64,000 bases of DNA. Source: Oceanobacter sp. 1_MG-2023. Lineage in GTDB: Bacteria; Pseudomonadota; Gammaproteobacteria; Pseudomonadales; Oceanobacteraceae. The stretch is taken from positions 124,001-188,000 of the forward strand of contig NZ_JAUYWA010000004.1 of the NCBI RefSeq assembly GCF_030689025.1, given 5' to 3'. The notes under the pieces are model-generated. The model ran no database searches and was not told the DNA's origin. It saw only the letters and a list, made by a program, of their open reading frames with translations. Below are positions 56,481 through 64,000 of this stretch, piece after piece; the first letter of the stretch is position 1; each line of letters starts with the position of its first letter. The translations under genes and the position numbers were made by a program.

Positions 56481-57589
56481 TCATGACCGCCGACGCCCAG
56501 TATATTCCCACCGCTTCCCCCCATGCCCACGACCGCTCCAGTATTGATCGCATCATGCTGCGTGTCTGTCTGGCACTGACGCCCGTCAGTCTGTGGGGGT
56601 TCTATTGTTTTGGCTGGCCAGCCGTGGTGATGTTTGTCACCACCTGTCTGGCTGCGATTCTGACCGAACTGGCTTGTCTGTATGTACAGCAACAGCCACT
56701 CAGCCGTTTGTGGGATGGTTCAGCCTTGTTGACCGGCTGGCTACTGGCCCTGACCCTGCCCCCCTGGGCTCCCTGGTGGATTGCCGTCGGTGGTGCTTTT
56801 TTTGCCATCACCATCGGCAAACAGATTTATGGCGGTATTGGCCAAAATGTCTTTAACCCGGCGCTGCTGGCCCGTATCGCCTTGCTGATCTCGTTTCCGG
56901 TGCAGCTTACAACCTGGGTCAATGTCACGCCGATCGATAGCGCCAACGCCCCTGGTCTGGCCGATGCCTTCGCTATTATCTTTGCCGGTCAGCCCTGGAT
57001 GAGTGACGCCGCCGACGGCATCACAGGTGCAACCTGGCTCGGTGCCAGTAAAGCCGCCGCAGCCGGAGGGGCCGACCTGGCCGCAATGCTCAGCCAGGAC
57101 TTTTCTCTTTACGACGCTTTCCTGGGGTTGACCCGTGGCAGTCTGGGTGAAACCTCCACGTTACTGGTACTGCTCGGGGGCATCTGGTTATTAATAACCC
57201 GCACGATCAGCTGGCATATCCCGGTCTCTCTGCTTGGTACGCTGGCTTTACTGGCCTGGCTCGGCAATCTCAGCAACCCACAATCCTACCCCGGCGTCCT
57301 GTTTCATCTGACCTCTGGTGGCGTCATGATCGGTGCTTTTTTCTACGCCACTGACTACGTGACCTCACCGTCAACACCGGTAGGCAAGCTGATTTTTGGA
57401 GCTGGCTGCGGCGTTGTGCTGTTTGCCATTCGCAGCTGGGGTGGCTTTCCCGAAGCGGTCGCCTTCGCCATTTTACTGATGAACGCACTGGCTCCGCTGA
57501 TTGATCGCGTGACCAAACCTCGGGCTTATGGCCGACGTCATTCTGGCGACGCCATCAAACACACACCGGCACAGCGCAGGGTGGTATGA
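56477..57589 (+). CDS. rnfD: Rnf complex subunit RnfD
   Basis: 370 residues with about ten membrane segments. WDGSALLTGWLLALTLPPWA and FGGIGQNVFNPA-type sequence (here YGGIGQNVFNPALLARI) are conserved. DGITGATWLGA contains the Thr (about 190) that carries covalent FMN. Overlaps rnfC by four bases (ATGA). Confidence 0.95.
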   Translation: MIMTADAQYIPTASPHAHDRSSIDRIMLRVCLALTPVSLWGFYCFGWPAVVMFVTTCLAAILTELACLYVQQQPLSRLWDGSALLTGWLLALTLPPWAPWWIAVGGAFFAITIGKQIYGGIGQNVFNPALLARIALLISFPVQLTTWVNVTPIDSANAPGLADAFAIIFAGQPWMSDAADGITGATWLGASKAAAAGGADLAAMLSQDFSLYDAFLGLTRGSLGETSTLLVLLGGIWLLITRTISWHIPVSLLGTLALLAWLGNLSNPQSYPGVLFHLTSGGVMIGAFFYATDYVTSPSTPVGKLIFGAGCGVVLFAIRSWGGFPEAVAFAILLMNALAPLIDRVTKPRAYGRRHSGDAIKHTPAQRRVV

Positions 57590-57590
57590 C

Positions 57591-58289
57591 ATGGAACAAC
57601 CACTGGATCAAACAACACAATCCACACCCACTGCCGCATTTCGCGACCAGCCCCTGTATCAGGCTCTGCTGTTGGGAGGTGCCTGCGCCATCGTCAGCCT
57701 GCTGCTGGTCGTTGGTAACCTGGGTACGCATCAGACCATCGCGGACCATCTGACTGCCGACAAGCTGGCCATGCTGGCTCAGGTACTGCCACAGAGCTAT
57801 TACGACAACGATCCGCTCAATGATACGGAGCAGCTGTCCAGTCCAGTGCTGTCTGGCCCCGCGACTCTGATGCTGGCACGTAAAGACGGCGATATCACCG
57901 CATTGGCCCTGCAGATCAGCATCGCGGGCTGGGGCGGCATCATCGATATGATTATGGCCACCACCCCAGACGGGGAACTGTTAGGGGTCCGTATCATCAG
58001 CCATAAGGAAACCCCCGGACTGGCCGATAAGATCGAACGTCCCAAAAGTGACTGGATCACGGGTTTTGATGGCGCATCACTTGCCAACACCCCGGAACAG
58101 CAGTGGGCCGTACAGAAAGACGGCGGCCGCTTCGACCAGTTTACCGGTGCCACCATTACCCCCCGAGCCGTGGTCAAGGGCGTGCATCAAGGCTTGCTGC
58201 TGATAGAACAATGGCGTCAACAACAGCCTCAATTCCAGCAGCCGTCTTCGGTAGCCATCACCGGCAACGAACAGGAGATTTTGCAATGA
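57591..58289 (+). CDS. rnfG: Rnf complex subunit RnfG
   Basis: 232 residues from the ATG at 57591, one base after the rnfD stop. One N-terminal membrane helix ([20 protein letters not shown]), then a periplasmic FMN-binding domain with [14 protein letters not shown] and [12 protein letters not shown], whose Thr (second in TGAT) is the covalent flavin site. Confidence 0.94.
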   Translation: MEQPLDQTTQSTPTAAFRDQPLYQALLLGGACAIVSLLLVVGNLGTHQTIADHLTADKLAMLAQVLPQSYYDNDPLNDTEQLSSPVLSGPATLMLARKDGDITALALQISIAGWGGIIDMIMATTPDGELLGVRIISHKETPGLADKIERPKSDWITGFDGASLANTPEQQWAVQKDGGRFDQFTGATITPRAVVKGVHQGLLLIEQWRQQQPQFQQPSSVAITGNEQEILQ

Positions 58290-58963
58290 ACCAGTACCGG
58301 CAGATTTTTCGTGAAGGCATGTGGGACAACAACGTGGCCATGGGGCAAATGCTGGCCCTTTGTCCACTGTTGGCAGTGACTACCAGCGCCACCAATGGCC
58401 TGGGCATGGGTATCGCATCCCTGGCGGTGCTGATGATTACCAACATCATGATTTCAGCAGTCCGCGGGGTGATCAGCCCACAAGTACGTATTCCGGTACT
58501 GATTGTATTGATTGCCACCGTGGTCACCATGGTGGATATGGCCATCAATGCTTTCTTGCATGATTTGTACAAGGTGCTTGGGTTATTTATCGCTTTGATT
58601 GTTACCAACTGTGCCATTTTTGGCCGCGCCGAAAGCTTCGCCAGCAAACAACCGGTGCATCTGGCGGCGGCAGATGCGCTTTCGATGGGATTGGGATTTA
58701 CCTGGGTACTGGTGGCTGTGGGTGCCATGCGTGAAATCATCGGCAGTGGCACCTTGTTTGCCAATGCGTCACTGCTGCTCGGCAGTCATTTTGCCTGGCT
58801 GGAAACCGAAGTGATCCCTCATTATTCGGGCATATTACTGGCCATTTTGCCCCCTGGTGCCTTTATGGCGCTCGGGTTTCTGATTGTTATCAAACGCATG
58901 ATTGATCGCCGCTTGTCTTCTTCCAGTAACGATGGCCTGGTGACAATCCAGAGCCACTGCTGA
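58286..58963 (+). CDS. rnfE: Rnf complex subunit RnfE
   Basis: 225 residues, six membrane segments, homologous to Rnf[21 protein letters not shown] and [16 protein letters not shown] are the paired half-repeats with the cluster Cys. The ATG overlaps the rnfG stop by four bases; CAGGAG precedes it. Confidence 0.95.
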   Translation: MNQYRQIFREGMWDNNVAMGQMLALCPLLAVTTSATNGLGMGIASLAVLMITNIMISAVRGVISPQVRIPVLIVLIATVVTMVDMAINAFLHDLYKVLGLFIALIVTNCAIFGRAESFASKQPVHLAAADALSMGLGFTWVLVAVGAMREIIGSGTLFANASLLLGSHFAWLETEVIPHYSGILLAILPPGAFMALGFLIVIKRMIDRRLSSSSNDGLVTIQSHC

Positions 58964-59018
58964 ACACCGGGCGATGACACAACACCAACCTGTTGGATCA
59001 ATACGAAAGGAACACGCC

Positions 59019-59279
59019 ATGCACATCAGCGTTGTTTATGCCATTGGCAACAACCAACCCTGGATTGAACTCGACGTCGAAGAACCCTGCTTGCTGGCCG
59101 ATGCGGTCGCGCAATCCGGCCTGTTGGAGCACTACCCCGACATTAATCTTGAGCAACAGCGGGTAGGGATTTTTGGCAAGCTTGCCAAGCCGGATACACC
59201 GCTGAAAAACGGCGATCGTGTTGAAGTGTATCGTCCGATCATTCGCAATCTGGATGACGACGACGATGAGGATGACTGA
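59019..59279 (+). CDS. rnfH: RnfH-family ubiquitin-like protein
   Basis: 86 residues from the ATG at 59019 (AAAGGAA upstream). It has the RnfH signature ISVVYAIGNNQPWIELDVEE and VGIFGKLAKPDTPLKNGDRV EVYRP region, a beta-grasp fold, and an unusual acidic tail DDDDDEDD. RnfH ends nif-linked rnf operons and is needed for Rnf function in Rhodobacter, though its action is unknown. Confidence 0.93.
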   Translation: MHISVVYAIGNNQPWIELDVEEPCLLADAVAQSGLLEHYPDINLEQQRVGIFGKLAKPDTPLKNGDRVEVYRPIIRNLDDDDDEDD

Positions 59280-59297
59280 ACGCCCTGACGGGCGTTC
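59278..59297. terminator. Terminator of the rnf operon
   Basis: GAACGCCC-TGAC-GGGCGTTC overlapping the rnfH stop, followed by GTTCTTCT. The T run is imperfect. Confidence 0.65.
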
Positions 59298-59339
59298 GTT
59301 CTTCTGGGTTACTCAAGAGCAGCAGCTACCGGTATCAGG

Positions 59340-60308
59340 CTACAGCGCCGCAGCTTCTGCTTCCAATGCCTTGAGTGCCGGTGCTTTTTTACGCCATTCC
59401 TTATACCAACGGTCCACCGCATCCCCAAAAAACTCACGACCAACCTTGGTCACAGGCACATCCGAGGTTTTGATCTTGGCCAGGTAGTCCTGATCCAGTT
59501 CAGAATAGATCGAAAATACCTGATCCAGATGTTTGCCCACCAATGACTTGACCAGATTCCGGTCGTCACCGCTTAATCCAGCCCAGCGTTTGCTTGATGC
59601 CACCCCCACCATGGGTAACAACATATGGGAAGAATGAATCACACTGCCCGCAGAGGCCAGGTAACGGGCATTCCAGGTACCTTCAAAATCGATTTGCATA
59701 CCATCCACCTGCCCATTGGCAAAGGCATCGTAAAGCCCAGGCAGAGGAATCGGTGTTGGAGCAGCGCCAATTTTCACCCAAAAATCACGCTCAGGTGCAA
59801 TCGGGATTGTCCGGACTTTCTTGCCTTTCAGATCATCAACACTGTGGACTTCGTCGCGCATAACAATCTGGCGGAATCCTGCCATGCCGTAACCCAACCC
59901 CACCAGCCCCAGGGTTTTTAACTCATCCAGCATGCCGGTGGCTGTTTTGCCATGCAGCAAAAACATCGCATCTTCGGGGGTATTCACCAAATACGGCGCA
60001 AACAGTGCAGCAAAATCCGGACGCCGGTTGGCCATTTCCCCTGCCGTCAGAAATGCCATATCCAACGCCCCGGTCTGTAACTGTTGCAACATTTGCGCTT
60101 CGTTACCCAGCTGGCCGGATGGAAAAACCAGGACCTTGAGTTTGCCGTCGCTGCTCTTTTCCAGATCGGCCGCAAACGCCTTGGCCGCCAGTGTCCATTG
60201 GTGACTGGGTGGCGTAATCAACCCCAGCCGCAAGGTATCGGCATACGCCATTGCCGGTAACAGTAAAGCCATCAGCAATGCTGAGAGATAGCCTGTTATT
60301 TTTTTCAT
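59340..60308 (-). CDS. TRAP transporter solute-binding protein (DctP family)
   Basis: 322 residues with signal peptide (MKKITGYLSALLMALLLPAM, cleaved near residue 23). DctP signatures: LRLGLITPPSHQWTLAAKAF, VFPSGQLGNEAQMLQQLQTG and VRTIPIAPERDFWVKIGAAP with the Arg that binds carboxylate in TRAP proteins. Captures an organic acid in the periplasm for the DctQM channel encoded just upstream on the same strand. Substrate unknown; the adjacent genes suggest an aromatic or hydroxy acid. Confidence 0.92.
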   Translation of the reverse strand: MKKITGYLSALLMALLLPAMAYADTLRLGLITPPSHQWTLAAKAFAADLEKSSDGKLKVLVFPSGQLGNEAQMLQQLQTGALDMAFLTAGEMANRRPDFAALFAPYLVNTPEDAMFLLHGKTATGMLDELKTLGLVGLGYGMAGFRQIVMRDEVHSVDDLKGKKVRTIPIAPERDFWVKIGAAPTPIPLPGLYDAFANGQVDGMQIDFEGTWNARYLASAGSVIHSSHMLLPMVGVASSKRWAGLSGDDRNLVKSLVGKHLDQVFSIYSELDQDYLAKIKTSDVPVTKVGREFFGDAVDRWYKEWRKKAPALKALEAEAAAL

Positions 60309-60416
60309 CTGTATCTCCGGGCAGACAAGCTGCCATTGTTATTATTTGAAGAAATATGACCCGCAAGTGGTCAGAGGTGGGTAACGTGCGTTACCCGATC
60401 GTTATCGGTTCCTGTT

Positions 60417-61676
60417 TCAGATCAGTACCGTTATCAGCACAGGGAAAAACACCAACAGTAAAATCACCAGCAGCATGGCACCCAGATAAGGCCCCAGCAG
60501 CAGAGCAATACGCTCGGCCTTGACACCCGACAGGGCCGAAGCAGTAAACAGCGCTGAACCAACCGGTGGGGTCAGCAAGCCCAGTACCAGCGTCAGACAC
60601 ACCACCACACCAAAGTGAAACGGATTGATGCCATAGACCGAGGTCGCGACGGGTAATAACACCGGCACCACCAGAATCAGCGCCGGTATCGGGTCGAGAA
60701 TCATACCGATCAACAACAGCAACCCGGTCACCAGCAGCAGGAAGACCAGCGGGGATGACGACACTTCTTGCAACCAGGCAGCGGTCAGGCCCGGTAAATT
60801 TTCAAAGGTAATCACCCAGCTAAAGACTTGTGCTGCCGCAATCAATAACAGCACAATGGCAGAGCTTTTGGCCGTCCGTACCAATGCTGGCCAGAGGTTG
60901 TTCAAATCAAATTCACCGTACACATAACGACCGACCAGTATCGCTACGACTACCGCCAACGCCGCGGCTTCTGTCGGTGTTGCCAAGCCGGATAAAATGC
61001 CGCCAATAATGGCCACAGGTACCAATCCGGCTGCCAACCCATTACGGAAAGAGGCCAGCCGCTGACGCCAGCTCATACGTTCGTTGGCGGGGAAATCATG
61101 GCGACGGGCCATCCAGCCCAGCAGCGCAAAAAATGCCAGCCCCAATAACAGCCCCGGAATAATTCCGGCAATAAAGAGGTCACCGATGGAAATCTGGGCA
61201 ATCACCCCAAAAATCACAAACAGCATGGAAGGTGGAATAATCGGCGCTAACAGGCCACCAGCCGCCGTTAATGCCACGGCCATATCTTTGGGGTAACCCG
61301 CCTTCTCCATCTCCGGCACGGCGACACGGGTCATAATGGTGATTTGTGCCACGGTGGAGCCAAGAATGGATGCCATCATCATATTGGAGAGCAGGTTCAC
61401 ATACGCCAGACCACCCCGTGCTGAGCCGATCAAGGCCATTGCCATCGCCATCAAGCGCCGGGCAATGCCGCCTTCATTCATGCATTCACCCACCAGAATA
61501 AACAGCGGCAGCGCCAGTAAACCGTAATTTTCCAGCCCGCCGAACAGCTGTTGGGGGTAGGAACTGAGCAGTACCAGGTTGTCGCTGCTGAAAATGTAGA
61601 TCAATGCTGTAATAGCCAGCAGAAAAGCAATCGGCATCCCGATCACCAACAAGACCAAAAAGCTGGAAATCACCAT
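60417..61676 (-). CDS. TRAP transporter large permease (DctM family)
   Basis: 419 residues from the ATG at 61676 with AAGGAGAA upstream; about twelve membrane segments. Typical DctM features are GGLLAPIIPPSMLFVIFGVI, LATPTEAAALAVVVAI and LGLLTPPVGSALFTASALSG. It drives sodium-coupled uptake together with DctQ. The start overlaps the DctQ stop (TAATG). Confidence 0.95.
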   Translation of the reverse strand: MVISSFLVLLVIGMPIAFLLAITALIYIFSSDNLVLLSSYPQQLFGGLENYGLLALPLFILVGECMNEGGIARRLMAMAMALIGSARGGLAYVNLLSNMMMASILGSTVAQITIMTRVAVPEMEKAGYPKDMAVALTAAGGLLAPIIPPSMLFVIFGVIAQISIGDLFIAGIIPGLLLGLAFFALLGWMARRHDFPANERMSWRQRLASFRNGLAAGLVPVAIIGGILSGLATPTEAAALAVVVAILVGRYVYGEFDLNNLWPALVRTAKSSAIVLLLIAAAQVFSWVITFENLPGLTAAWLQEVSSSPLVFLLLVTGLLLLIGMILDPIPALILVVPVLLPVATSVYGINPFHFGVVVCLTLVLGLLTPPVGSALFTASALSGVKAERIALLLGPYLGAMLLVILLLVFFPVLITVLI

Positions 61677-62236
61677 TATTGTTCTCCTTGTGTCGTGGAG
61701 ACCGTCAGAGCAGTCAGGTCTTTCACACTGTTCAGCAACCGGACAACCAGGTGAAACACAGACCCCAGGGCAAACACCGGCAGCACCAGCCAAAACCAGA
61801 CCTTGTGGAAGCCCAGCGTCATCGTCGGTTCGTCATAAATAAAGTTGAACGTGGATGCGGCATAAGCCGAGGTATCACCCCCCATACTCCAGAGAGTCAA
61901 CGGGTCAAACCAGCGCCACAACATCCATAACAGCACCCCCACAAACACCAGCAGAGTGGCGTTCACCACAACGGCCATCAGCTGTGCCAGACGCTCTGGC
62001 AGCCGTTCAATCACCAGCGTCATCGCGATATTGGTGCCATTGTGCAAGCTGGCGGCGCTGGCCAAAAAAACCATCCAGACCATGCCCAACACCGCCGCCT
62101 CATCAATCCAGAACAACGCCTGGCCAATGGCACGCGTCACGATATTGAGTAATAACAACCCCAGCACCAGGGTCAGCATCGCCCCGGCCGCCGCCAGTTC
62201 CAGCCGCGCCAGACGGTCACTCCACTTGGATAACAT
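61676..62236 (-). CDS. TRAP transporter small permease (DctQ family)
   Basis: 186 residues from the ATG at 62236 (AGGAG upstream); four membrane segments and the DctQ pattern FWIDEAAVLGMVWMVFLASA with SLHNGTNIAMTLV. Partners DctM. Part of a dctQ-dctM-dctP operon that probably starts with the aldolase or dioxygenase gene upstream. Confidence 0.92.
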   Translation of the reverse strand: MLSKWSDRLARLELAAAGAMLTLVLGLLLLNIVTRAIGQALFWIDEAAVLGMVWMVFLASAASLHNGTNIAMTLVIERLPERLAQLMAVVVNATLLVFVGVLLWMLWRWFDPLTLWSMGGDTSAYAASTFNFIYDEPTMTLGFHKVWFWLVLPVFALGSVFHLVVRLLNSVKDLTALTVSTTQGEQ

Positions 62237-62331
62237 GATCAGAACTCCTGTTGGGTCAGGGTAAGAAGCTGAGGTATCCGTGGCGGTTTCGACGCCACCG
62301 ATAGCGGATGCTCCCGAAGCCGCCAGCGGGT

Positions 62332-62997
62332 TCATTCCGGGTCTCCCCAAGTCAGGTAATCCCACATACGTTCAAAAATGCGGCCACTGCGGGTCGCCCG
62401 CTGTTGCGCTTCTGCCGCACTCAACTCGCGCACGGAGTGTGCCTGGGCCAGACAGTCCAGTTCGATGCGGGCGGCGTCATCCAGATACCAGGTCAGGGAC
62501 ACCGCTTCTTCCAGTGAGACCGATGCCGTGACCACGCCATTACCACGCATCACAATGGCATTGCCATCACCCAGCTGATCGGCCAGGGCATTGGCGGCCG
62601 CGTCAGTACGAATCAGTTGCGGGTCATCCCAGAGTGCCGGAGCCGGTGCAAAGTAACTGCCCATACCGTGCAAGGCCCGAGGTGTACGCCCCAATGCCGA
62701 TAGCGACATCGCCGAAGGCGGCATACTGCGCACAACCCCTCCGACTTCCGGGCGACGGCGATAAATTTCACGGTGTATGCGCACTTCCCCTAACACATGC
62801 TCAGGCAAATCGCCGTAGATCGGGACGATGGTGCCGTCATCTTGCGGCCCAATCGTTCCCATGGGCTTGGGGGCACACACCAGAAAGTGGCTGTCACTGA
62901 GCCGTGTGCTGCAATGGCCATAAGCGTGAACCAGACCATGACGATCCAGTGCACGAGCAGCGCGACGGACAAGAATTTGGCTGGCAGCAGGCACCAT
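62332..62997 (-). CDS. Class II aldolase/adducin-family protein, possible decarboxylase
   Basis: 221 residues from the ATG at 62997, which has GGAGGAG upstream; an ATG at 63033 is less likely. Class II aldolase fold: GLVHAYGHCSTRLSDSHFLV, IHREIYRRRPEVGGVV and LDDAARIELDCLA are seen. The usual zinc-binding HxH (normally in a VVHxHPP motif) reads VVRSMPPS here, so two metal ligands are missing. Some relatives decarboxylate aromatic acids such as dihydroxyphthalate. Beside an extradiol dioxygenase, that is a reasonable guess only. Confidence 0.82.
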   Translation of the reverse strand: MVPAASQILVRRAARALDRHGLVHAYGHCSTRLSDSHFLVCAPKPMGTIGPQDDGTIVPIYGDLPEHVLGEVRIHREIYRRRPEVGGVVRSMPPSAMSLSALGRTPRALHGMGSYFAPAPALWDDPQLIRTDAAANALADQLGDGNAIVMRGNGVVTASVSLEEAVSLTWYLDDAARIELDCLAQAHSVRELSAAEAQQRATRSGRIFERMWDYLTWGDPE

Positions 62998-63071
62998 AGT
63001 GCTCTCCTCCAGTGAATGAGGACGTGTCGTCATAAATAAAATCTCGTTATCGAGGGACGGTATGTACCGGC

Positions 63072-63926
63072 TTAACTCTTGAACTCGGCAATATCGGGTT
63101 TGGACCCCCACATGCAGAAACCGGATGGCTCCAGAGGGAATTGCCGCGGCCGATGAGTGGCTTCATCCACTTCGGATACGCCACAGGAATATTCGTAGAT
63201 CATGCCTTCTGGCCCTTCAAAGTAGAGGAACCTGGCCCCTGACGTTGGGTGGCGACCAGGGCCAAACACAACCTTGACACCCTGCTCTTTCAGGAAGTAC
63301 CAGGAGCGCATGATGTCGTCGATGCTCTCAACCTGATGATTAATATGTTGAACACCGGAACGATCAGTTGGAAACAGCGCCAGCCGGTGATGAATCGCAT
63401 CCAGCCGTAACAGGGCCGACGGCCCGATCCAGTCACTGACCCGGGCATTAAAGATCGATGTCCAGAATTGCTCATCACGGGCCGGATCTTTTGAACACAG
63501 GCCCACATGGCTGAAGCCGGTAATGCCTGCGTCACGGCTGGGGAAATAACGCCGTCCACTGGCATGGGGGCGCCACACCAATTCAATCTTGTTACCGGTG
63601 TGATCGCTGAAGGTTAAAAACGCATGCACATAACGCTGCTCGCATTCTTCTGGCGTGCCAAATCGCGGGAACAAGCCATGCTGCTCCAACTCGGCAGCTG
63701 CCAGCTCCAGCTGATGGCCATCGCTGACTTCAAAACCGAGAGTATGATCACTGGGATCACCTTCGAAATAACACAGGGTATGGTCGCGATCATCGGAACG
63801 AAAATACGCACTGCCGTGCTCTTGCCGTACCAATTGCAGACCGACAATACGCGTGGCAAAGTCGATGGCGGCGGGTAAATTACGGGTACCAAAACGGACG
63901 TAACGGACGTCGGTAATATCGGACAT
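63072..63926 (-). CDS. VOC-family extradiol-type dioxygenase
   Basis: 284 residues with two vicinal-oxygen-chelate modules (about 5-120 and 135-260). The second carries the metal ligands in the usual order: His in GFSHVGL (about 148), His in GVQHINHQVES (about 212) and Glu in MIYEYSCG (about 260). This matches 2,3-dihydroxybiphenyl or catechol dioxygenases that open aromatic rings next to the diol. First gene of the visible minus-strand cluster. CAGGAG precedes its ATG. Confidence 0.88.
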   Translation of the reverse strand: MSDITDVRYVRFGTRNLPAAIDFATRIVGLQLVRQEHGSAYFRSDDRDHTLCYFEGDPSDHTLGFEVSDGHQLELAAAELEQHGLFPRFGTPEECEQRYVHAFLTFSDHTGNKIELVWRPHASGRRYFPSRDAGITGFSHVGLCSKDPARDEQFWTSIFNARVSDWIGPSALLRLDAIHHRLALFPTDRSGVQHINHQVESIDDIMRSWYFLKEQGVKVVFGPGRHPTSGARFLYFEGPEGMIYEYSCGVSEVDEATHRPRQFPLEPSGFCMWGSKPDIAEFKS

Positions 63927-63969
63927 CGTCAGACTCCTGTTTATTTTTATTGTTTGTCATCCACAGGGA

Positions 63970-64000
63970 TCAGCGCTGGACTGAACCGGTGAACAGCTTA
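63970..64000 (-). CDS. Possible 3' end of an upstream gene
   Basis: On the minus strand, the last ten codons in one frame read KLFTGSVQR and a TGA at 63972-63970. If real, a gene ends 44 bases before the dioxygenase start. Too short to identify. Confidence 0.3.
   Translation of the reverse strand, partial: KLFTGSVQR

Overview
The window looks like the chromosome of a free-living, diazotrophic marine gammaproteobacterium. The nif, rnf and nifLA genes resemble those of Azotobacter vinelandii and Pseudomonas stutzeri in sequence and order. The acs/crbSR cluster, the DcaP-type porin and the TRAP transporter fit an Oceanospirillales or Pseudomonadales relative such as Thalassolituus or Oceanobacter. 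This taxonomic placement is inference from protein resemblance; no rRNA gene is present.

Layout. 1-7.7 kb holds household and metabolic genes: a bestrophin-type channel cut by the window edge, a YjbQ-family protein, a decayed DUF559 gene, a sucrose-phosphorylase-family enzyme, a SpoU methyltransferase and a 2-hydroxyacid dehydrogenase. 5.2-17.3 kb is an acetate module: a DnaQ-like exonuclease and a cNMP/CBS/DUF294 protein, the CrbS sensor kinase, the CrbR regulator, acetyl-CoA synthetase, a DcaP-like porin and an unknown outer-membrane protein. 17.4-31 kb is the first nitrogen-fixation block. It contains a SagB/ThcOx oxidoreductase with a NifZ-like protein, a divergent ankyrin-modBC operon for molybdate, and a long minus-strand operon, nifHDKTY-DUF6129-lrv-nifX-like-unknown-TPR-hemerythrin-unknown. 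A SIR2-like gene diverges from nifH. 32.6-43.4 kb is a complete glycogen operon (glgC, GH57, malQ, glgB, glgA, glgP) lying inside the nif region. 44.3-59.3 kb is the second nif block: nifB-fdxN-nifO-nifQ-rhdN-grx-bolA-nafY, then nifLA, then the divergent rnfABCDGEH operon. 59.3-64 kb is a TRAP transporter with a class II aldolase homologue and an extradiol-type dioxygenase.

How it works together. NifL/NifA is the switch. Four intergenic regions carry sigma-54 elements (GG-N10-GC) together with exact TGT-N10-ACA NifA sites: nifH (one site), nifB (two), nifL/rnfA (three, shared by two opposing promoters) and ankyrin-modBC (two). This links the nitrogenase structural genes, FeMo-co synthesis (NifB, NifQ, NafY, NifY), electron supply (Rnf, FdxN) and molybdate uptake in one NifA regulon. 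nifENX, nifUSV, nifM, nifF and modA are not in the window and must lie elsewhere if the pathway is complete.

The main oddities are a GAFTNA in place of GAFTGA in the sigma-54-contact loop of NifA, a 275-bp element with terminal inverted repeats between nifA and nifB, a hemerythrin gene in the nifHDK operon, the SIR2-like neighbour of nifH, and the placement of the glycogen genes between two nif operons.
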